Shown here one piece after another: positions 32,276 to 37,728 of a stretch of 37,728 bases of DNA. The notes below the pieces were generated by a model. It was not told where the DNA came from. It searched no databases and worked only from the letters and a program-made list of their open reading frames with translations. Every line of letters begins with the position of its first letter. Position 1 is the stretch's first letter. Source of the stretch: Bacillota bacterium. Lineage in GTDB: Bacteria; Bacillota; Sulfobacillia; Sulfobacillales; JAIMBI01. The position numbers and the translations under genes are program-made. The DNA lies in NCBI GenBank assembly GCA_021820465.1, contig JAKADP010000017.1, positions 1 through 37,728 of the forward strand, written 5' to 3'.

Positions 32276-34049
32276 CGAGCGTCGGCCCCCCGGTGGGTGC
32301 GGGGTTCAGCAGCAGGCGGAACGCACTGCCCACCTCGGCCGGGTTTTGCACGGGGGGGCTGCACACGGTGCCGCGGCAGAGATACAGGGCCGGCGCAATC
32401 TCCTCGTCGTAGCCGGCGGCCTCGGCCTCCGGGGCCATGATGTCCATGGCCCTGATTGTCGTGTTGAGCGAGTACAGCTGATACACCGCGCGCCGATAGG
32501 GCAGGACCGCGTGGGGGTCGTCATCGGTGACCACGACGCCATCGAGGGCCGGCGCCATCAGCGCGGTGTATGCCAGGCCCCAGGACGCGCCAAACAGTCC
32601 AAACCGGCGGGCCACCTCCGCAAAGGCGCCTAAGAGGCCCCGCGCCCGCGCGACCAGATCAGGGCGCTCCGTGATGCGGCCTAGGCGAAACAGCAGCTGC
32701 GCCGCCTCGGCGTTGGCCGCGAGCGGCTTTTGCCGCGTGGCGAGCCGGCCCAGATCCTCGGCGGCGGGGCGGTCGAAGTAGCCGGGCCGCCCGCCGTCCG
32801 CCAAGTCGCGGTCCATAAGCGCGACCAAGCTCTCGGCGCGGGCCAGGTGTTCCGGATCCCCGGTCAGCAGATGCGCGTCGAGGCAGGCGTGGCCCACGCT
32901 GGCTAAATCGGCCAGCCAGTTCACCATCGCCCGCTCGCGGTCGTCGTGTGCCAAGCCTCGCTCGGGGTCGTACAGCTCGGTAAAGAGCGCCTCCAGGGCC
33001 GTCAGCCCCTCTGTGCGCCACCGGTCGTCGATAACGGCCGAGGCGAGCAGCAGAGCCGAAACCATGAGGCCGTTGGGCCCGGCGTACGCCGTGGGGTCCA
33101 CGTAGGGAGCGGCCCGATGCTTCCGCTCCTCGGGATTCAGCCGATAGTATTCTTCGTCGGCGTCCTGCGATCCGCCGAAAAAGCCAGCGGGTTGCTGCAG
33201 CGTGGTGCGGGCCCAGTTCAGCGTCCGCTGCGCGACGTCTCGGTACAGGTCGTCGCCCATCACCTGGTATGCGTGGAGAAACAAACTGGCCAGCCGCGCA
33301 TTGTCCTCCAGCATCTTCTCAAAGTGCGGGACGGTCCACTCGCGCGTGGTGGAATAGCGAAAAAATCCGCCGGCGGCCGCATCGTGCAGGGCGCTCCCGG
33401 CCATGGCATCCATGGTGCGGACGGCCATGCCCGCGGCCCAGCCCTGGCCCTCGTGCACAAAGCGGGCCAGGGCCAGCTCCCACACTTCGGGCTGAGGGAA
33501 CTTGGTCGTGCTGCCCACGCCGCCGTACGCGCGGTCAAATTCCTGGCGCAGTGCCTGGTCTATCGCCTCGAGCGGGGCCGGCGTCGGATCCAGCGGCTTG
33601 TCAGCAGGCTCCACCGCCTCCACCTGCGACACCTGCGCTTCCAACTCGTCCGCGTGTTCGGCGTAGTACGTGCGCACCTGCTCCAGCAGGGGGCGCATCT
33701 GCTCGGCGGGCACATAGGTCGAGCCCGTGATGACCTCGCCGGCCACCGTCAGGAACGCGGTGGATGGCCACCCACCCATGTTGTAGCGCAGATTGATGTC
33801 AGGTCGGGTGTCGTTGTCGACCCGCACCGGAATGAAGTGCTGGTTAATGGCGGCAATCACCTGGGGGTCGGAGTAAGTTGTCTCGTCCATGACGTGGCAC
33901 CAGTGGCACCAGACGGCGGACAGGGAAAGGAGGAGGGGCTTCTTCTCCTGACGAGCCGCCTCGAACGCCTCAGCCCCCCACGGCCGCCAAAGAATTTCAT
34001 GAGCGCGGTTGGGGCGCGGGGAAAACCGAAAGGCAACACCTTGTTCCAT
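32268..34049 (-). CDS. DUF255 (YyaL/SPATA20-like) thioredoxin-domain protein
   Basis: 593 aa. The N-terminal thioredoxin-like domain has WCHWCHVMDE (CxxC), DNDTRPDIN and GGWPSTAFLT. A long six-hairpin-like region follows, including TTREWTVPHFEKMLEDNA and GGSQDADEEY. The family is widespread. A role in disulfide or sugar chemistry is suggested but unproven. Confidence 0.93.
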   Translation of the reverse strand: MEQGVAFRFSPRPNRAHEILWRPWGAEAFEAARQEKKPLLLSLSAVWCHWCHVMDETTYSDPQVIAAINQHFIPVRVDNDTRPDINLRYNMGGWPSTAFLTVAGEVITGSTYVPAEQMRPLLEQVRTYYAEHADELEAQVSQVEAVEPADKPLDPTPAPLEAIDQALRQEFDRAYGGVGSTTKFPQPEVWELALARFVHEGQGWAAGMAVRTMDAMAGSALHDAAAGGFFRYSTTREWTVPHFEKMLEDNARLASLFLHAYQVMGDDLYRDVAQRTLNWARTTLQQPAGFFGGSQDADEEYYRLNPEERKHRAAPYVDPTAYAGPNGLMVSALLLASAVIDDRWRTEGLTALEALFTELYDPERGLAHDDRERAMVNWLADLASVGHACLDAHLLTGDPEHLARAESLVALMDRDLADGGRPGYFDRPAAEDLGRLATRQKPLAANAEAAQLLFRLGRITERPDLVARARGLLGAFAEVARRFGLFGASWGLAYTALMAPALDGVVVTDDDPHAVLPYRRAVYQLYSLNTTIRAMDIMAPEAEAAGYDEEIAPALYLCRGTVCSPPVQNPAEVGSAFRLLLNPAPTGGPTLVT

Positions 34050-34211
34050 GGGTTCACTCTCTTCCTGATGAATGTGGAATCCGCGAGCCGCCAGTCGCTG
34101 CTGTCAGTGTTCCCATGCTAGCAGGTTTCCTGTCCGGCGAGTAGGTGCCGGGCATGCGCCCCCTGCCCCCCGCCGCGTCCGGTGGGTGACGCGCCAGGGC
34201 TTTGCTACACT

Positions 34212-34244
34212 GAGGCCGAGAAGAGGCCGAGAAGAGGCCGAGAA
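34212..34244. repeat. Three tandem 11-bp units
   Basis: GAGGCCGAGAA is repeated exactly three times. A -10-like TACACT ends two bases before it (34206-34210 region). The SDR start is 114 bp downstream. Confidence 0.9.
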
Positions 34245-34357
34245 ACCTGAAGGTGGCGCCCGGCCGCCCGGCAGGAGAGATGACGGGCGCCGTTCGGGGG
34301 CTGGCACCGGTGTGGCCGCCGCCATGCGCGGCCAGGTCGAGGGTAAGGGGGCGCATC

Positions 34358-35077
34358 GTGCCGCATCACCGCGCAGATGCACGGGCAGACGGAACCTGGC
34401 TGGTCTTGACCGGCGCCACGGGCGCCGTGGGCCAGGCCGTGAGCGCGCGGTGGCGTCACGCGGGCGGCCGCGTGCTGGGCGTGTCGCGCACGGCCGGGGC
34501 AGGCGGCGGCGACGAGGGGGTGGTGGCGGATCTCCGCTCGCCGTGGGCGGCTGCCGGCCGGGTGAAGGCCGCGGTGGCGTCCCGTCCGGTGGGCGCCCTG
34601 GTGCATGCGGCGGGCGTGGTGTATGCCGACCAAGCGCTGCGCACCACGCCCGACGAGTGGGACCAGACGCTGGCGGTGAATCTGACGGCCGCCTTTGCGC
34701 TGGCCCGCACCCTCGCCCCCATCCTCACCTCCCCCCAGGGCGTGGTGCTGGTGGGCAGCATTGACGCGGACTTCGCTCCGCGGGAAGGGCCAGACGCCGC
34801 CTACGGCGCCGCCAAGGCGGGCTTGTTGGGCTTGGCGCGGCACTTGGCCGTCGAGTGGGGCCCCGCCGGCACACGCGTCAATGTCGTCCTGCCCGGGCCC
34901 ATGACGACGGGCATGGGCGTATCGGTGGCCCACGCGGCCGCGGGAGCCGCGGGGGCGGCCGACAGGCGGTGGACCACCGCAGAGGAGGTGGCCGCGGCCG
35001 TCATGTTTCTGCTCACCGCCGGCGGGGTGACCGGACAGGCCCTGCGGGTGGACCATGGGTGGCAGTTGGGCTACTGA
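34358..35077 (+). CDS. Short-chain dehydrogenase/reductase
   Basis: A 239-aa classical SDR, with TGATGAVGQ near the start (NAD(P)-binding), VVLVGSIDADF (Ser) and YGAAK (Tyr and Lys), then GTRVNVVLPGP. GTG 34358 gives the family length; a longer frame opens upstream. The C-terminal GGVTGQALRVDHGW is typical of FabG-like members. The substrate is unknown. Confidence 0.88.
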   Translation: MPHHRADARADGTWLVLTGATGAVGQAVSARWRHAGGRVLGVSRTAGAGGGDEGVVADLRSPWAAAGRVKAAVASRPVGALVHAAGVVYADQALRTTPDEWDQTLAVNLTAAFALARTLAPILTSPQGVVLVGSIDADFAPREGPDAAYGAAKAGLLGLARHLAVEWGPAGTRVNVVLPGPMTTGMGVSVAHAAAGAAGAADRRWTTAEEVAAAVMFLLTAGGVTGQALRVDHGWQLGY

Positions 35078-35088
35078 CGAGACGCTTG

Positions 35089-35106
35089 CGCGGGCCTCGG
35101 CCCGCG
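35089..35106. other. 8-bp hairpin between SDR and nuclease genes
   Basis: CGCGGGCC and GGCCCGCG around a TC loop. No T-run follows. It could be an mRNA stabiliser or a weak terminator. Confidence 0.4.
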
Positions 35107-35121
35107 ACGGAGGTGGGCAAC

Positions 35122-36354
35122 ATGGGCGGCAGACCCTTTCGGTTCCTGCATGCGGCCGACCTGCACTTGGACAGCCCGTTTCGCGGATTGGGCCGCGCCG
35201 CCCCGTGGCTCCGCCCGGTGCTGCAGGATGCGAGCCTCACGGCATTCAGCCGGCTGATGGATCTGGCGGTGGATGAAGCGGTCCACCTGGTGGTGTGGGC
35301 GGGCGATGTGTTTGACCACACGGCGCCCAGCCTGCGCGCCCAACTGGCGCTGCGCGATGGCATCGCGCGCCTGGGGGAACACGGCATTCCCGTGCTTTGG
35401 GCCCACGGCAACCATGACCCCTTCCATGCGCTGGCGGTGGACATCACCTGGCCGGACAACCTGACCCGCTTCCCGCCGGGGCGGGTGGGCCGCGTCGCGG
35501 TGCCAGACCCGGACGATCCCTCTCGGACACTGTGTGCGGTGTATGGGATTTCCTACCCCGCCGCCCGCGTGGTGGAGTCCTACGCCGCGCTTTTTGAGCG
35601 GGACGACGAGGCGCCGTGGGCGATGGCGGTCCTGCACGGCAATGTGGGCGGGCAGCCAGGCCACGACAACTATGCCCCGGCCCGTCTGGCCGATTTGACG
35701 GCCCGGGGCTTTGACTACTGGGCGCTTGGCCACATTCACCACCGGGCGGTGCTGTCCGAGGCCCCGTGGGTGGTTTACCCCGGCAATCTGCAGGGCCGAC
35801 ACCCTCGAGAGGATGGGCCCAAAGGGGCGGTCGTGGGCCACGTGGACGAGGAGGGCGCGGTGCGTGTGGCCTTCCACCCGCTGGCTCCGGTGGCGTGGCG
35901 CTCGGTGTCCCTGGATGTCACGGGGGAAGCGCATGCCGACCGCGTGGAGGACCGCCTCGCCGACGCGCTGGGCGGCCTGGGTGGCGGAGCGGACGGGACG
36001 CTGGTGCGCATTGAGCTGACCGGCCGCTCGCCCTTGGTGCGGCTCTCATCCGAGGACTGGCTGGTGATGGCGGACCGCCTGTCCGACGGCGAGCCGCGCC
36101 CGGGGTTCGTGTTTGTGGAATCTATCGTGCCACATCTGGCGCGTCCGCTGGCCCCAGACCCGCCCGACGGCCTTTTGGCTCGGGCCCTGGCGGAAGTGGA
36201 CCGCCTTGAGCTGCCGTCGGACTGGCACACCATCTGGCCCGCCGATACGCCATGGGTGCCGGGCGCCGGCGAGGACGTGCGCGCACGGGTCGCGGACCGC
36301 CTGCGGGACATTCTGGGCGAAGAGCTGCCGACCGCTGCCGAGGAGGATCGCTAG
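35122..36354 (+). CDS. SbcD/YhaO-like DNA repair metallophosphoesterase
   Basis: A 410-aa protein with the Mre11-family motifs DLHLDSP, WAGDVFDH, HGNHDP and GHIHHRAV for two-metal nuclease chemistry. The C-terminal half has no domain I recognise. The ATG has GGAGG upstream. Its partner ATPase begins two bases after its stop. Confidence 0.9.
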   Translation: MGGRPFRFLHAADLHLDSPFRGLGRAAPWLRPVLQDASLTAFSRLMDLAVDEAVHLVVWAGDVFDHTAPSLRAQLALRDGIARLGEHGIPVLWAHGNHDPFHALAVDITWPDNLTRFPPGRVGRVAVPDPDDPSRTLCAVYGISYPAARVVESYAALFERDDEAPWAMAVLHGNVGGQPGHDNYAPARLADLTARGFDYWALGHIHHRAVLSEAPWVVYPGNLQGRHPREDGPKGAVVGHVDEEGAVRVAFHPLAPVAWRSVSLDVTGEAHADRVEDRLADALGGLGGGADGTLVRIELTGRSPLVRLSSEDWLVMADRLSDGEPRPGFVFVESIVPHLARPLAPDPPDGLLARALAEVDRLELPSDWHTIWPADTPWVPGAGEDVRARVADRLRDILGEELPTAAEEDR

Positions 36355-36355
36355 C

Positions 36356-37728
36356 ATGTGGATGCGCCAGATGCACGTGGAACGGTTTGGGCCGCTCGAG
36401 CGGCGCACTTTGCGGCTGCCGCCCAAGGGTCTCACGACCATCGAAGGGCCCAACGAGGCGGGCAAGTCCTCCCTCATGGAGCTGATGCGCCTGCTGTTGT
36501 TTGGGCCCGCGCGGGGGATGGCGCCCAAAGAGCCCGGATGGGGCGGCCGCGTGGAGCTGGTGAGCGAGGACGGCCATGCCCTGTGGGTGGAGCGCACGCG
36601 CCAAGGGACGAGCATCCGGGACGACGGGGGTCGGGTGTTGGACGTGGGCGCGCTGGACGCCATGTTGGCGGGCACCACCCGGGGTCTCTACCACAACGTC
36701 TACGCCTTTGGGCTGACGGAGCTGCAGGAAATTGGGTCGCTCAAGGGTGACCAGGTTGGGGCACAGCTGCTGTCGGCCGGGATGGGGGCCGGCCTCAACT
36801 TGCAGCAGGTGCTGGCCAGCCTCAAAAAGGCTCGGGAAGACATCTACCTGCCCCGCGGCCAAAAGCCTTCCCTCAACCGGGCTCAGCGGGCCGAACGGGC
36901 GGCCGCCGACCGCGTCCGCCGGGCTGAGCGTGAGGAGGCGGCCTGGCAGCGGTGGCGGCAGGACGAGCGGCGGGCCCGAGAGGCCGCGGAGCGACTCGGG
37001 GCAGCTGACCGGGACTTGGCCGACCAGCAGGAGCGCCTGGACCGCGTGGCGGCGCTGTGGCCCGACTGGGCTCGGTGGCAGCAGCAGACAGCGGTGGTGT
37101 CCGCGGACAGAGAGCTGGCCGCGTGGCCGCCGGATGTTGGGGGGCGGGCCGCAGACGCCGCCCAGGCGCTGACCGCCGCACGCCACGCCGTGATCGCGGC
37201 GGAGTCCCGCCTGGCCGAGGTCCGCCAGGCGCTCCCAGAGCCGGCCCTCGTGGCGGCGCTCGCGGACCCGGCGTGGCAGGCGCTCATGGACCGCTGGCCC
37301 GCCGTCCAGCGGCGAGAAGAGGCCGCAGAGCGGGAAGCTGCGGCGCTGTCGGCGGCGCGGCAGCAGCTGGCGGTTCTGGCCAAGCAGATCGGCGCTGCGC
37401 CGACGGACGACTGGCCCGCACGGGTGTACGCCCTGCAAGATGGGCTGCAGGCGTTTGGGTCGGCCCTGGAAGCCCAGGAGGTCGCCCGGCGCGAGGCGGA
37501 GCAGCGTCTCACGGTGGCCGACGAGGCGTGGCGCCGGACGCTCATCGAAGCGGAGCGGGAGCGCGCGGCCCGCACGGCAGAGCTTGGGCCGGTGCCGTGG
37601 CTGGCGGCCGCCGGGGCGGCCCTGGCGCTGGCGGCGGGCTTCCTGCCGCCACCGTGGTCGTGGGTGGCGGGCATCTTGGCCGCCGGAGCCGGCGGGCTGG
37701 CCGCCTGGCGGGTGATGACGGCCGGCGC
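36356..37728 (+). CDS. SbcC/YhaN-like AAA ATPase (3' end outside window)
   Basis: The frame is open to the window end (457 codons). Walker A is IEGPNEAGKSSLMEL at about 36 and is followed by a Rad50-like N-lobe and a long Arg/Glu/Ala coiled coil. A pair of hydrophobic helices near 430-455 (WLAAAGAALALAAGF, WVAGILAAGAGG) is typical of YhaN rather than SbcC. It should work with the preceding phosphoesterase at DNA ends. Confidence 0.88.
   Translation, partial: MWMRQMHVERFGPLERRTLRLPPKGLTTIEGPNEAGKSSLMELMRLLLFGPARGMAPKEPGWGGRVELVSEDGHALWVERTRQGTSIRDDGGRVLDVGALDAMLAGTTRGLYHNVYAFGLTELQEIGSLKGDQVGAQLLSAGMGAGLNLQQVLASLKKAREDIYLPRGQKPSLNRAQRAERAAADRVRRAEREEAAWQRWRQDERRAREAAERLGAADRDLADQQERLDRVAALWPDWARWQQQTAVVSADRELAAWPPDVGGRAADAAQALTAARHAVIAAESRLAEVRQALPEPALVAALADPAWQALMDRWPAVQRREEAAEREAAALSAARQQLAVLAKQIGAAPTDDWPARVYALQDGLQAFGSALEAQEVARREAEQRLTVADEAWRRTLIEAERERAARTAELGPVPWLAAAGAALALAAGFLPPPWSWVAGILAAGAGGLAAWRVMTAG

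Overview
The window is GC-rich DNA from a probable endospore-forming member of the Bacillota (Firmicutes). spoIVFA, spoIVFB and a spo0B-like gene are all present, and the run rplU-prp-rpmA-spo0B-obg-nadD-yqeK-rsfS is the classic Firmicute order. High GC, a cytochrome b6-type respiratory complex, a Tat-like Rieske protein and several heme-copper-like membrane proteins suggest a Sulfobacillus/Thermaerobacter/Symbiobacterium-like lineage. The genus is inference only. No rRNA, tRNA, CRISPR array or intact insertion sequence was seen.

Layout. 1-2.1 kb: an overlapping trio (2Fe-2S thioredoxin-like protein, one-helix membrane protein, NDUFA9-like SDR), then a Rieske protein. 2.2-5.9 kb: spoIVFA-spoIVFB, then RNase E/G with its own promoter and leader. 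5.9-27.1 kb: a 21-kb accessory block separating RNase E/G from rplU, which are close together in many Firmicutes. It holds thiM, an OsmC protein, a LytS/LytTR two-component pair, two DUF2249 proteins, three paralogous 12-helix heme-copper-oxidase-like proteins, a Crp/Fnr regulator, a broken Rieske ferredoxin, a MIP18/DUF59 protein, a hemerythrin, a cupin, several unknown genes, a damaged VapBC-like module, DUF488, an Asp-box lipoprotein and a cytochrome b operon. 27.1-32.3 kb: the ribosome/obg/nadD cluster with an RRM protein inserted. 32.3-37.7 kb: a DUF255 thioredoxin-fold protein, an SDR and a YhaO/YhaN-like (SbcD/SbcC-like) pair, the last cut by the window end.

The main discovery candidate is a local regulon. 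Six perfect palindromes GTGAY-N4-RTCAC (starting at 6896, 9772, 14379, 14436, 15103, 17528) and near-matches at 12465 and 18000 lie in front of the OsmC, DUF2249, DUF59, hemerythrin, cupin and Rieske-ferredoxin genes. In most cases a -10-like hexamer begins about 30 bp from the site centre, as expected for Crp/Fnr class II activation (about -41.5). A Crp/Fnr gene lies inside the same cluster. With the three heme-copper-like proteins, this looks like a coordinated response to nitrogen oxides, oxygen or redox state whose membrane components are not a standard annotated system.

Other notable structures are a hairpin that can hide the spoIVFA ribosome-binding site and overlaps a sigma-E-like promoter, two 11-bp tandem repeats next to gene starts, a perfect 23-bp inverted repeat without a T-tract, and a 30-codon membrane ORF in front of cytochrome b.
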